Assembly: GCF_963675165.1 (NCBI RefSeq)
Contig: NC_087378.1
Coordinates: 4,707,205-4,771,204 of the forward strand
Source: Halichondria panicea
Lineage: Eukaryota > Porifera > Demospongiae > Suberitida > Halichondriidae
Direction of reading: 5' to 3'
DNA: 64,000 nucleotides
Shown one piece after another: positions 1-13,690 of the stretch; the stretch's first letter is position 1; the number at the start of each line of letters is the position of its first letter. The position numbers and the translations under genes were made by a program. The notes beneath the pieces are model-generated. The model was not told the origin of the DNA. It searched no databases and worked only from the letters and a program-made list of their open reading frames with translations.

Positions 1-1
1 T

Positions 2-223
2 TCATCGAAGCATTACATCACGACACTGAGCCCCTACAGTGAAGAGGAAGCGAATCAACGGAAACGAAAACGGGTCAGGTGCGAAGAAGCTGAAGTGTTG
101 TCACCAACCAAAAAGAATACGTTTGAGACTGATTTTGGTTTTGAGGCGGACAATCCACTCATGGAGACTACTCTGGAAAGCCCTATAGACAGCACCAAGA
201 GCTTATCTACTCTTGACAGCTAG
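2..223 (+). CDS. 3' end of an unidentified protein-coding gene (partial)
   Basis: An open frame enters from the left edge and runs 73 codons to a TAG at 221-223. The peptide is hydrophilic. It has a basic patch (NQRKRKRVRCEE) that could be a nuclear localisation signal, followed by a Ser/Thr/Asp-rich tail ending in SLSTLDS. Composition suits a disordered nuclear C-terminus, but I do not recognise the family. After the TAG the same frame stays open to a TGA at 317-319. That stretch reads as an acidic tail (GDEEDSSSGVSSDNTEP...) that lies within the 98-base repeat described next. So the TAG may be a recent nonsense change, or the acidic stretch may simply be chance coding-like 3' UTR. Confidence 0.5.
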   Translation, partial: SSKHYITTLSPYSEEEANQRKRKRVRCEEAEVLSPTKKNTFETDFGFEADNPLMETTLESPIDSTKSLSTLDS

Positions 224-229
224 AGTGAG

Positions 230-1057
230 GGTGTGGGAGATGAGGAAGATAGCAGCAGTGGTGTCAGCTCTGATAACACTGAACCTGATGGCATGCCTCA
301 GCATGATACACTGCTGTGATTATACACTTGTTATGAGTACAATAGTTTTGTCTTGTTAAGACCACATTTTGTCTGCATTGATTTGGTAGAAAGTTACAAA
401 TGTAAGTACTCTAAGGTCTAGGCATGTTTGATCTTGCTTTCCCACTGTTTTGTAGTACTAGACTCTTGAGAATGCTGAGTGTTGTCTGATACACTTGCCA
501 CATTTTAGGCTCTAACCTGTAGAGGCATGCTTCGTCAAGTTTATGATCCTAGTTTGTCAGAGTATGTGGTTATTCATTTGAAGCCATGGATATGATTATA
601 GTCTGCCTACATTTAACCTCCTGTGTGTGTGTGTGTGTGTAGTGTACATGCATGTGTGTGTAGCTAGATGTTATGTATACCAGGTGATCACATGCCTAAT
701 CTTGGTTCTATTCTCCACAGCTCACCAGCTACTGTTTTGGAATGCCCCACTTGAACTCTGTTTACCAAGTGACCACCACAAGATATACCACAAGTAAGTA
801 CCTTTACAAGCATACACTAATACATAATTTTAATTATAGCCTTATAATTTATGGTATTGGTACACTGACTATAACTGCTTTGTTTTCCCCACAGAGTAAG
901 AAGATAAAAAGACACAAGCAAACACAACTGGGACTATTATATTACAGCGCTAATCTAATGGTGTGGGAGATGAGGAAGATAGCAGCAGTGGTGTCAGCTC
1001 TGATAACACTGAACCTGATGGCATGCCTCAGCATGATACACTGCTGTGATTATACAC
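230..1057. repeat. 98-base perfect direct repeat pair (230-327 and 960-1057)
   Basis: Bases 230-327 and 960-1057 are identical as far as I can read, 730 bases apart. The first copy directly follows the TAG of the left-edge gene; the second sits at the end of the exon-like segment 895-1062. The identity implies a recent local duplication of a 3' terminal segment. Confidence 0.85.
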
Positions 1058-1062
1058 ATTAG
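721..1062 (+). other. Possible alternative or duplicated terminal exons
   Basis: A pyrimidine-rich tract ending in CACAG at 720 is followed by an open stretch to a GTAAGT donor at 794. A second acceptor (TTTTCCCCACAG) ends at 894 and is followed by an open stretch to a TAG at 1060-1062. The joined peptide is basic, then short and hydrophobic, and ends inside the second copy of the 98-base repeat. The splice signals are good, but the peptide has no recognisable domain and reads the repeat in a different frame from the upstream gene. It could be a decayed duplicate of the last exon. Confidence 0.25.
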
Positions 1063-1735
1063 ATGCCCAGCCATGCATGCAAAGTATATTATTTATGTTT
1101 ATAGTTTTATATGTATAATAATAATTATTTTACAACTTGGTGGTTTGACATTTTTTGGCATTAATTTTCACTGGTATTGAAAAATCACTAAAATCCTGCA
1201 ATAGTTGAGAGTAGTGTGAAATAAATACAGCAGATATAATATATAAGTATCGTAGAATTGAATTTAGTGCATAAAAGAAAGAAAGTAAAGAAAAACCAAA
1301 TTTAATATACTACTCTACATGCCATGAGTTTTTCTCAGTCTAATGTACTATAAATTATGTATCACAGCTACTCTGATGGAGTGACTGTTAAAATTAAGTC
1401 CATGCTCCATTCTCTGTCAAAGTGTTTACTTCTTCTTTAACTTGGTAGGGGACTTTTGAAATCTGCATCTGCAATGAGATAGACAAAAGGGAGGGTCAGT
1501 AACGAAGATACATGTAGCTATATTACATACATGTAGTTTGAACAGAGGCAATAAATATAATTTTTAGGAGTTACAAATTAATTTAGTGTTACGTATAGTG
1601 TACATGTACATAATTATATGTAAGATAGTAAAATTAATGGCACCACATAATTATAAGCTGCATGGACTACAACAAAATATTTTGTATATTTATGTGAACA
1701 CTTGTAGCTAGCTAGCTAGTGCATTTGCTCACCAC
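1063..1735. other. AT-rich spacer, no gene seen
   Basis: This stretch is AT-rich with several in-frame stops in every frame. I see no splice-bounded coding segment, RNA gene or element end in it. Confidence 0.5.
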
Positions 1736-1853
1736 CGTCTTGTCTAGATTACTGCCAAGTGCAATGGGACTCTTTTGTTGACTTGTGGATTCCTCTTTAC
1801 TGACACGAGAGCCACAATCTGTGTTCACATATCCAGCAGAATTAATGGGAAAC
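1736..1853 (-). repeat. Fragment of a transposon-related coding repeat
   Basis: About 115 bases are nearly identical to 15,510-15,625. On the minus strand both encode a peptide containing VNTDCGSR and SQQKSP. In the 15-kb copy this runs into DKTDRLEFGMYVYLHSSRFG, which matches the linker before the protease domain of the large transposase gene at 54.7-58.2 kb. The fragment begins immediately beyond the last recognisable codons of the SERCA pseudogene, so it replaces that gene's natural 3' end. Confidence 0.7.
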
Positions 1854-2089
1854 ATAAACTTGAGCAACTAGTCGAGCAGAATAACAGGCACTGAGAAACA
1901 GAGCACTGCAAACCACTCGGTCAGGTTGAGCGGTGTTATTTGGAACACGGTCTGCTAGGAAGGGAGAAAGACATAGACCCTCGTTCAGTTAGCTGTTCGA
2001 CACATTACAGATACTATTACTACCTGTAGGCATTGCATGGTGCAGGCCAGCATATAGGGCAATCCTGACAGCACCATGTTTAGCCACTC

Positions 2090-2091
<2 letters not shown>

Positions 2092-2132
<41 letters not shown>
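2092..2132. repeat. (CA)n microsatellite
   Basis: About 20 CA units lie inside the last intron of the SERCA pseudogene. Apparent reading frames through it (Cys-Val runs) are artefacts. Confidence 0.95.
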
Positions 2133-2133
<1 letters not shown>

Positions 2134-2510
2134 GCTCTGTCCGTCTACATAGTACTCTATTTAAAGGTAACACACACTTGAATAGCTATAATTAATTTTT
2201 AACGCAAAATTCCGACATGTAACGCTGTAGTCAATTGTCATGTACTCTACACACATACGCATGTAGAGCTAATTGTACGTATGTATATACAACAGAGATA
2301 ATCTTGACAGAGCTTAGATTGTGTGTGCAGATTAGATTGATCTGGGTTACGATAGCAACACCAGAGCGTGAAGGCAATCAAGTCTGCCAACAGCACTGTA
2401 CTACATATTGTACACGTATAATACAGGGAACACAAAAGTGCTACGTATAAACTATAGAACTAAGTTGGGCCATATCTAGAAAAGAGTATCAATTTAAGAT
2501 TGTTAGCATT

Positions 2511-2637
2511 AGCCTCCTTCGCAGCCTCTCCTTTTTCTGTTCTTTGTCACACGGTCAATAAGATAAATACGGTAAGAATTGGAGGAACAAAGAAAGAAAG
2601 AACTAACCGTCTAAGAAAAAGGAGAGCCTGCCTCGCT
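2511..2637. mobile_element. MITE-like hairpin element, 'AGCCTC' family, copy A
   Basis: The ends are inverted: AGCCTCCTTCGCAGCCTCTCC on the left and GGAGAGCCTGCCTCGCT on the right, with a central CTTTCTTT-type motif shared with other copies. There is no coding capacity. Relatives lie at 3733-3860, 8242-8487, 34,699-34,870 and 35,317-35,444. Confidence 0.65.
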
Positions 2638-3732
2638 AAGTCGCGTGACGGTGGCACAGTGAAAATGAGCGTGGGCTTTCAGTAGATGGGCGGAGCCTGA
2701 CAGGCAACAAAGCCACAGGATGCCTATGCATTGTAGACTTACTTCATATGCAAGTCTGGAGATAATTATTATCATAGACGATGGCTTTAATATCTAGTCT
2801 GAAGACTAAAGGTCTATCTTTGAGCCTATCCTCAAGCTTCAAATTGAGGCTTGAGTTATTATTGAGCAGTAGTCTAGTCTAGAAACAGTGTAAAATGACA
2901 ATGTTGCAAGGTTGTGATCTCATGAGTACTGACAGAGTGACTAAACTATACTAATTTGTGTGCATGAGACAGTTTTCACAGGGGAACGAGCACCAATGTC
3001 GAATTTTCCCTTAGTTCAATACATGTAATAGATTGAAGATCGATAGGGTCCTGTCAATTCCATAGTCGTGTAATCCTATTGTAGTAGTATTAGAGGTTCT
3101 GCTCCTTTTGGAAACTTTCTGGCAGTAGAACCAGCTCTATAGTGGATACGGAAATAATACCTGCAGATAAGCACTCAGGTCTACATTGTCTAATTTAAAA
3201 CACTCGACTGGGTCGAACGTGAGGTCTTGAGAGTGGGAGCACATTGAGTTTGATAAGGCGAGTCTTGTAGTCTGTAGTTCTGCTGTAGTTCTACTGTAAT
3301 TATCCGAGGATAAAATTGGTTGCCCTTGCCCTTCTAGTTTGGATAGTGTGATTGTTCCAGGGCAATCTTCTTCTCCTCTTATTATGACTTGGACTAAAAC
3401 ATTCCTTCTGATGACATGAAGGGATCTGTCAATTTTGGCATGTCAGAAGTATTGCTGTGAGTTGTCCAGGATCTGGGATACTTTGCCCAGGTCCTTTTCA
3501 GGCTTTTGACAAGTGCTATTATCAGATACAGTAGTACTCTAGCCTTTCATGCTTCATCTTGTAGAGCTAACTTCTACATACCGTGTTCTGTAGCTTCACA
3601 CACTCTTTGCCTCTAGTTCCTGGTAAATACGCTCTAAGTACTGTGTCACAGTGTGTGGGAGGACAGATATTGCGGTTTACTCTTGCCCACGCTCAATTAA
3701 ATTTGGCTACGTCAGTAGCAGATCACAAGACT

Positions 3733-3860
3733 TAGCGGGGCAGGCCTTCCTTTTTCTTAGTGGCTTCCTTTTTTCTTTCTTTGCTCCCTCCAATTATTAT
3801 TGTGACAAACAACAGAAACAAAAATTATAACTGAAAAAGGAAGGCCTGCGAAGGAGGCTA
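3733..3860. mobile_element. MITE-like hairpin element, 'AGCCTC' family, copy B
   Basis: The left end GCAGGCCTTCCTTTTTC pairs with the right end GAAAAAGGAAGGCCTGC, followed by GAAGGAGGCTA. It lies in the last intron of the SERCA pseudogene. Confidence 0.65.
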
Positions 3861-3980
3861 TGTTACATTATGCACTTACTGAGCTAGGTACATAGCATAA
3901 ACAAAAACACGCCCTATATCAGGGAAACCATGCAGCCCATCAAATACATGATTGTGGTTTAAAACCATTTCTACTCATTA

Positions 3981-4232
<252 letters not shown>

Positions 4233-4286
4233 TCAGGCCCATGTAAGCCGGGGCTTGATAAACTTGTGTGCAACACTATATTCATT

Positions 4287-4290
<4 letters not shown>

Positions 4291-4342
<52 letters not shown>
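4291..4342. repeat. (GT)n microsatellite
   Basis: About 26 GT units in a SERCA pseudogene intron. The Cys-Val and His-Thr reading frames it creates are not genes. Confidence 0.95.
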
Positions 4343-4347
<5 letters not shown>

Positions 4348-4590
4348 ACCACATTCTAGGTTGTGTACATGTGTGTACCTGTTGAGAGCGTTGAGCATCT
4401 CTATGGTGACGAGGACGGAGAGGGCCATAGTCATTGGATGAAGGTCATCAAATATGTCACAGCTACTCAGAGAAGAAAACTCAGGGGTGGTATATTGGTG
4501 CATTGGAGGTGGTGAGACTGGGGAGAGGTAAATTTTAAAATTAAAATAACATTTTTATTTGAAACACATAACAGGGCTCTCAGAGACCTA

Positions 4591-5356
<766 letters not shown>

Positions 5357-5574
5357 TCAAGTGCATAATTACAATCACATGTAAAGTGTACATACTGTAT
5401 AATGTACAGTACACGAAGACCACATGCACATGCACATGCACATGCATGTAACAGTTCTAGGGATGTGAAACAAGCTTGCCGAAGTAGAAGATATAATTTA
5501 TTGCAAATATTTCGAATCAGTTGTTTCTTTGCTCTAGCTGCTATTTAAATCATGAACCACACAAGTAGTAGTCA

Positions 5575-5721
<147 letters not shown>

Positions 5722-5865
5722 CTACAGTGGACATATATATATAGAGCTTATAATTATAGAGCTTATAACACAATACAGACATCACCACTTATACAGTTTA
5801 ACCATTAAAAGTGTAGACATGTATGAGATGCGATATCAAGAAGAGGACACAAATAATCCCCTTCA

Positions 5866-6003
<138 letters not shown>

Positions 6004-6260
6004 TCACAGCACTTCACAACAAATAAGTTTTAGATAGACAATAACGTTCCCAGAATTTTCAAAGCAGTGGCTATTTTCAATAACAGAATGTTGCCTTTTC
6101 TCTTATAGCCTAAGAAGGTTTTTGTCTTGACCAGTGTGGGCAAATTCAAAATGAATTCTTAGAAAGCTTTATCGCATGACATGATGATAATTATATCAAG
6201 GACCACCCAACAATTCAGTGAAACACTGGCTACGTTTGGAAGGTTATGTAACTTAGTTCA

Positions 6261-6488
<228 letters not shown>

Positions 6489-6608
6489 TTAAACGACGAA
6501 ACAGACCTGACGATTACTATAACCCGTGGCTGCCCACACGCTAATAAATATTGTACTGACGGGCGGACTATAACAATGGCGGCAATGAAGAGGTGGCCTA
6601 CTACTGAC

Positions 6609-6860
6609 ACAAGGTCAAACACATGCTATGGAGACTTTGGGGCCTGGCTGTATTATGGAGGTGGCCTGCTAACACAAATCCAAACACATGCTATGGAGAC
6701 TTTTGGGCCTGGCTGTATTATGGAGGTGGCCTGCTAACACAAATCCAAACACATGCTATGGAGACTTTGGGGCCTGGCTGTATATATGGAGGTGGCCTGC
6801 TAACACAAATCCAAACACATGCTATGGAGACTTTGGGGCCTGGCTGTATTATAGAGGGCT
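6609..6860. repeat. 65-67-base tandem repeat, about four copies
   Basis: A unit containing ACACATGCTATGGAGACTT and GGAGGTGGCCTGCTA repeats nearly perfectly about four times inside an intron of the SERCA pseudogene. Because the unit length is not a multiple of three the reading frame shifts between copies, so it is not coding. Confidence 0.9.
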
Positions 6861-6992
6861 GCTACAATAGACAGGTTCACTGTACATGCATACGTATGCT
6901 AACACAAATATGCCTCAAGAGCTAGCGGCTTATTTTTGGACAATTTGGGTCCTAACTAAGCATTGTTCTAACCACGCCATATTGTAGCACTA

Positions 6993-7280
<288 letters not shown>

Positions 7281-7374
7281 TTAACCCATGCATCACAAAT
7301 ATACAACAAAAAATAATAACACAAATTGTTGCAAATAATTAAAATATAAGCTATTAGACACTAGTTGATAAGAT

Positions 7375-8170
<796 letters not shown>

Positions 8171-8241
8171 AGTGCTACTAACCTAGGTATCATGTGACCC
8201 AGCAACCTACTTGACATGCTCAACTGATCCTATACTGTGAT

Positions 8242-8487
8242 TAGCCTCGATCCCAGGCCTTACTTTTTCTTGCTGTTGTCACTGTTCATCCATAAAGACA
8301 TTGTGAGGCAGCAAAGAAAGAAATGGGCGTACAGTGAAAAAGTAAGTCTCCTTTTCCTAACTTTACGTCCATTTCTTTCTTTACCTCCAATTAATACCGT
8401 ATTTTATCTCATTAAAGGATTATACAGTATTTTAACTTATTGAACGAATGTGACAAAAAAAGAAAAAGGAGAGCCTGTGTAGATGCT
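8242..8487. mobile_element. MITE-like hairpin element, 'AGCCTC' family, copy C
   Basis: It begins TTAGCCTCGATCCCAGGCC and ends GGAGAGCCTGTGTAGATGCTA. The interior appears composite, joining two subtypes of the family around an internal AAAAAGTAAG motif. It lies between the SERCA pseudogene and the kinase gene that start back to back. Confidence 0.6.
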
Positions 8488-8560
8488 ATACTGTGATAAA
8501 ATTTAACAAACAGTTGTTTTTAGTTTGTGAGTGTGTACATGTACGTGCAGTGTGTAGTAA

Positions 8561-9342
8561 ATGGCTCAAGTAGGCTTCGATGCTGGCTACAGTGATGACG
8601 AGCAGTATCACAGCGCGGGGGACAGTCCGCCACCCTCACGTGCCCAGGAGCTGTGGACCTTTGATAGGGATATAGGCCAGGGAGGTTTTGGAATTGTCAA
8701 GTTGTTTGTGCATAAGGTACACGTCACTGCATTATAATATATAACTGGACACGCCCCCACAGCTCACGGGGGAGAAGCTTGTTCTTAAGGAATGTCGTCA
8801 GCTCAATATTTCCCGTGAGTCATTTGATCGCTGGATGCAGGAGGTGGAGATCATCAAGCGCTTGGATCACGTCAATATTGTCAAGGCGCAGAGTCCGCCC
8901 GAGGGACTGTACTACCGTCCCCAAGGAAACGTGCCATGTATATATATGGAGTTCTGTGGCGGAAGGGACCTCAGACAGGTGGGCGTCGCCCTGATGATAT
9001 AATTATATACAATGCCCCGCCCCCTCTTTGCTAGGTACTTCGTGAACCTGACAATTGCTGTGGTCTCCCGGAGGAAGATGTCCGACAAATCTGTTCTGAC
9101 GTCAGTAAGTGCTCTGCCTTGGACTCTATAGTGTGTCGTGTGTGGGGGTGTGGGTATGCCGTAATTTTCTGTTTTTGACAAAAGACCGTGGGCTGATGAT
9201 TATTATAGCCCATGGTATTTTGTCAAAAACAGGCCCAAATAGACTTTTGATTCAACACATCATTTAAATGGCCTCTCTAAAACAGAAAGTTGTGGCCGTT
9301 CAAAGATGCTTCTTATAACGCTTTGACCCCCTACTGACCCCC

Positions 9343-9378
<36 letters not shown>

Positions 9379-9830
9379 CTCTGGTATCCGGTTTCTTCAC
9401 AAGAAGAAGGTCATCCACAGAGATCTCAAGCCAGAGAACATACTGCGCAAGATCATCCACAAGAACCAGGTGAGTTTATATCAGATAATGACGGTGGATT
9501 GCAGGCACTTACAACAGAGCAGCAAACCATGGTAGGATAATAATTTCTCAGCGCCTAACGTCTCCCCAATGTCGTATTGGTCAGCTACAATGAATTCTAC
9601 TCTGACTAGCTTGCCCAGCGCTATAGCAAGAGTACTCTAGCTTTATTACATGTACATGTAGAAAGTATAACTAGGGCCAAAACTGAAGAACAGAAGAAAA
9701 TACATTATTTAATCAAGATGTTGGATTTCTTGTTGTACAGGTTGTGTATAAGTTGACTGACTTCGGACATGCGAAGAGTTATGATCAGAGTAGTGTGTGT
9801 ACCTCCCTGGTGGGCACCATGCAATATGTG
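8561..9830 (+). CDS. IKK-like serine/threonine kinase, N-terminal 208 residues (gene appears interrupted)
   Basis: Five exons join in frame: 8561-8716, 8763-8978, 9035-9104, 9378-9469 and 9741-9830, all with GT-AG ends. The product has a Ser/Pro-rich leader, the glycine loop (GQGGFG), the catalytic loop HRDLKPEN, the Mg-binding DFG and an activation segment (DQSSVCTSLVGTMQYV). The pieces ECRQ, CCGL, YDQSSVCTS and VGTMQY are closest to IKK-alpha/beta, which phosphorylate I-kappa-B in NF-kB signalling; parts (YKLTDFG) also recall TBK1/IKK-epsilon. The lysine of subdomain II is the K of VLKE. The next exon, which should start with APE, is not found: a 4.7-kb inverted-repeat element begins ~75 bases after the last donor, and no kinase C-lobe is visible further right. 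The first ATG has an acidic, low-complexity N-terminus, so the start is probable, not proven. Confidence 0.75.
9168..9232. repeat. Short intronic inverted repeat
   Basis: CTGTTTTTGACAAAAGACCG pairs with a matching downstream arm ending in TTTTGTCAAAAACAG around a 12-base loop, inside intron 3 of the kinase gene. It is probably a small hairpin element. Confidence 0.7.
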
Positions 9831-10509
9831 GTGAGCACATGTGTGTTTAACCCTCTGTGTCCCCTCCACTGCACATGTACCCTCTGTGACTGTACATGTG
9901 TGTATTTAATCGACTCCATGGTTGCTACTTAATCTTTGAACAGAAGGCCATAGGCAGAAAGTCGATATCTCCAAAAGTACGGACAAAGACAGTTTATCAC
10001 AGTGCTTGGTCACACAAAAGATCGGAAACACCTCTTAACGTTTTAAGGTAGATATATATGCTTGTTTTAATGGTATAACAAGTGCAAAAAACATTTTTGG
10101 GAGAGTAGGGTTGGAAGAGCATGTGCTCTTGAACTGTAACATACATTCGAGAATAATAGGTGCAAAAAACAAAAATGAGGAAGAGTTATTGGACAGAGTT
10201 CAGATAACAATAGAGATCACAGAAAGACGCACAAACATGAGTGAAATAAGCTTCATCATAGGCAGATAATTATACAATGTGACTTATATGCAGGAAGCGG
10301 CTTGTTTGCCAAGGTGGTTTGAACACCAATACTCGCTAGGGAAATCTGCACTTTATTGTGTCCACATCATCATGCTACATGTAGGTGATTCCACCCAATT
10401 TCATAGCTCCGTGGAGGGTCACAGCGATCCCTACTCAACTGGTAGTCAGTGACCGCCTACGACGTTAGTATTTAGCTTTTTTTCACAGCAATATTTTCTT
10501 TTTTGCAGC

Positions 10510-10624
10510 TCTAGTGAGTTTCTCTATAGCAACACTTTCATGGATCTAATTACCAACCAGGAATTTGGCTCCCGATTCACTCACATTGAGAACGACAGAG
10601 GACAAGAGACAAGACTCGATCAGA
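10510..10624 (+). other. Orphan exon-like segment
   Basis: A polypyrimidine tract with TTTTTTGCAG ends at 10,508. The following bases stay open for about 38 codons (containing NTFMDLITNQEFGSRFTHIE) to a GTAAGT donor at 10,625. I recognise no domain. It lies inside the 4.7-kb inverted-repeat segment and could be a relic of that element's gene. Confidence 0.25.
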
Positions 10625-13500
10625 GTAAGTCAACGTGTTGTACGGTACCCTCTTCGATGTGGGTCATTTGTTTCTCACGTTTAATTCTTAAGTTTCACCT
10701 CAAAAGCACTCTATGTGTAACTATACACGACAATGTATAGTTACGTCCCAAAGTTAGCTACTTGCTTGCACCATAATCATCAAGGTGAGATGTATTGGCC
10801 TACAGTATTGCCCAGCAGTGACAGTTATTGTAGCCTTTAAGGAATGGATGCATGTAAAGTACTTAGTATACGTACAATTAATCCTTAATTCGAACCGTTG
10901 CCAATATCATAAACAGCATTAGTCATTAATCTTTGTATGCATGTACATTATTATTGTCTTTGTGCAAAAGCACAAAGATATACTGTAACATGCAGCCTAT
11001 AAGCATGTGTCATATACACACACACAGCACATACACCACTCCAGGTATGGCAAAGACCAACTCGTTCTTTTGGGACGATTGTACATATTGCTAGGTTGTA
11101 CAAAGACGTTATCTCCTCCGCAGTGGGAGCCTAGGGTTTGGGATCACCAAGCACCTCCAGTGACTGGCTGTAAAAGGTGAGGGTTACAAAGTAATGTGTT
11201 AAACCAGCATGTATGTAAATTTATAATGCAATACTAGCCATGCGTACGTACATTTTATCTCCAAATTATCCCTCTGTCATAATCCATGTACATGCATGTA
11301 CCTAAAGTGTCTGTTTCGTTATATACGTTATATACGTGTGTCCATTACAAATGGTTGTGATCCTCCAACTGTGTACCTCTAACTCTAAACCATTGGATAT
11401 CACCATCCCCTCATGTCCTTCTACCCACGCATTTTTTTCTGTGTCTTACATGGGGAGGTATGAGTTAGCTAGCCAGACCAAGAAACCTGGTTCAGAGCTA
11501 GCCTCTTTATATACATGTCGTCGTGTGTGCTAACAGTAGTACTGCTTTTAGTGTTATGTATTGCATCTCTTGTCCTTGCAGAGAACAAATTAGCTTGTGA
11601 AAGCGTGACCCTATTACCCATTTGGAGATGAAGCCAATTTATTGTGTAGGGGTATTTACCGTATTTTTTGTCTCAGTGTGTTGTGATTTTCGTGTCCCAA
11701 CGACAGTGCGGGTTGGTCTAGACGACCAACATGGAGTGAGCTGGCCAATCTCGTCTCAGTAACATAGGAGAGGAGCAAGTACATGTAGCAAAGGAACGTG
11801 TGACCAGCTACGAGTCTGGTGAGTATACAGTGATAATAGTTGTGTTAGGTTGTACAATCAACCCTTTATCAGAGCTACGTAGGACTCGTGTGTCGCTTAA
11901 TGTTTATTGTCTAGTGGGTCTTTACCGTCTGTTTTGGCTCAGTGTGACTGCTGCTTTTACCCAAGTGCTCTAAAAGTATTACCAAATGTACCCACTCTGA
12001 GTAGAGAGGATGTGTTTATTGGTTGACTGATGCTTCCATTTACAGCCCCTTTGTATACTTTATTTCTTCTTGAGGTGGAGAATGGTATGGCAAAAGCTTG
12101 TCAATTGCTGTACCATCAGGAAGCAGCAGATAGCTAGATTGTTTGTTGCTGAAGCTACTACATGTTTGGCCCGAGGGTTGTTGATAGATTTCAATTCACT
12201 GGAGGTGTGTCGCTGCTTATTTAAAGCCAGCCCAAGGGAGCACTGTCTAGATGATCTCACGATGAATTGAAATTATTTGTGAAAAGCCAAGACTACCTAA
12301 AATTCAGACCCAATTGCTTCAGAAGTTCAGATTACTGGTAGATCTAAAGTGCTGCCACATTATACTGTCTACTTAAACGCCTAGGATTCACTCAAAAAAG
12401 GCTAAACACATCAATACATGCTCTAAAAATAGATGTAGGTCTTGCACAACCAATCATTCATTTACAATGAGCATCCAGCTCTGACCATTACTATATGTAC
12501 ACATACCTGAGGTCAATTAGTGGTAGTTTCTTTTTAAATTGATATTTCAAGTGTACTTGAAAAGCTTTGCAGGTTATACTGCAAAGCACTGCAACCACAA
12601 TGTAGTAAATACAGTTGGCTTCTGTTATAGTGTCAGCAAGCCAACAAAATAATTTCATAATTATAGCTATTGCCATTGTGGCTGCCTCTATGCCCCAAGT
12701 CATAGCTGTGCCTGCAATTCATATAGGTAAAGTTTCACAAAATGAAAAGCAGCAGTAGCAGCATTAGTCCTTGATTCATTGTCTGTGTGAATTAATCAAA
12801 ACCAGGAGGCCTTGATCAAGAGAACAAGCTGAATCTTGCCTTAGCCACATATTCATCTCATATCTTGTATACCAAGGGTATGAAGAGAAGCATAATTATG
12901 TCCTTGCTAGTACCACATAACAAACTAGTGCTGCAAGCTGAATCTTGCCTTATTGTGGCATGACTTGTGGCATGAGTTGAGCAGGCCACAGATTCATTGT
13001 CTGTCCACAAGGTGGCTCATTAGCTTATCTATTGACAGCCTCAAGAATTCATCTAGTGCTTGTATGGCATTGTCTGCCCAGTGTGAATCGCAAGATCCAG
13101 CTTGTTGCCAGCTTGTTGCCATGTGGTAGATGTCAGATAGAGTGTGGGGAGCTAATGAGCACAGCTAAGGGAATTGGAAATGACCAGGCCTCCCTGTGTA
13201 AATGGTTGAAACACTCCACGTTATGAGTGATCAATTTCACCATTTCTGTGTACAGCACATTGTATGGCAGCCAAGACAGGTAATGAGCATGCTGACTATA
13301 AAATAATCCCTTTGTAGTGTTAGCCACGCCCTATAACGCGGAGTGTTTCACGCAAACATTTTCGTTTCCAATCCCCTTCCTTTTCGATCTATGACAGAAC
13401 AGACTGGAGAAACGTGACCTTTTTACAGACAGCAAAAACAAAGTCAGCAAAAACAATTCATGTTTAGACCCTCACTTGGAAATAAAACGGGGGGGGGGGG
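10625..13500. other. Interior of the inverted-repeat segment, no gene recognised
   Basis: Only short open stretches occur. One minus-strand hydrophobic stretch near 12,491-12,703 could encode membrane segments but has no family signature and no matching neighbours. The phrase GCTGAATCTTGCCTTA recurs near 12,830 and 12,940, indicating small internal duplications. Confidence 0.4.
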
Positions 13501-13507
13501 GAACAAG

Positions 13508-13690
13508 CAATGGTACTTCGAGGTACGTTGTTTTCAATCCCTCTCTACTGTATCTATTGTTCCACAGTACTACTGCAGTCCTTTGCAGGCTATGAAACAT
13601 GGGTGGTACTTCTGAGGTACGTTGTTTCCAATCCCTCTCTACTGTATCTATTGTTCCACAGTACTACTGTACTACAGTCCTTTGCAGGCT
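13508..13690. repeat. Tandem duplication, two copies of ~95-105 bases
   Basis: A unit beginning GGTACTTC(T)GAGGTACGTTGTTT and ending CTTTGCAGGCTAT occurs twice in a row, with a small insertion in the second copy. It is preceded by a run of about 12 G. Confidence 0.85.

Noticed and set aside
2001..2173. Cys-Val and His-Thr repeat proteins over CA/GT microsatellites (also near 4300, 9346, 36,290, 49,300)
   Set aside because: They are translations of simple dinucleotide or G-rich repeats with no coding context.
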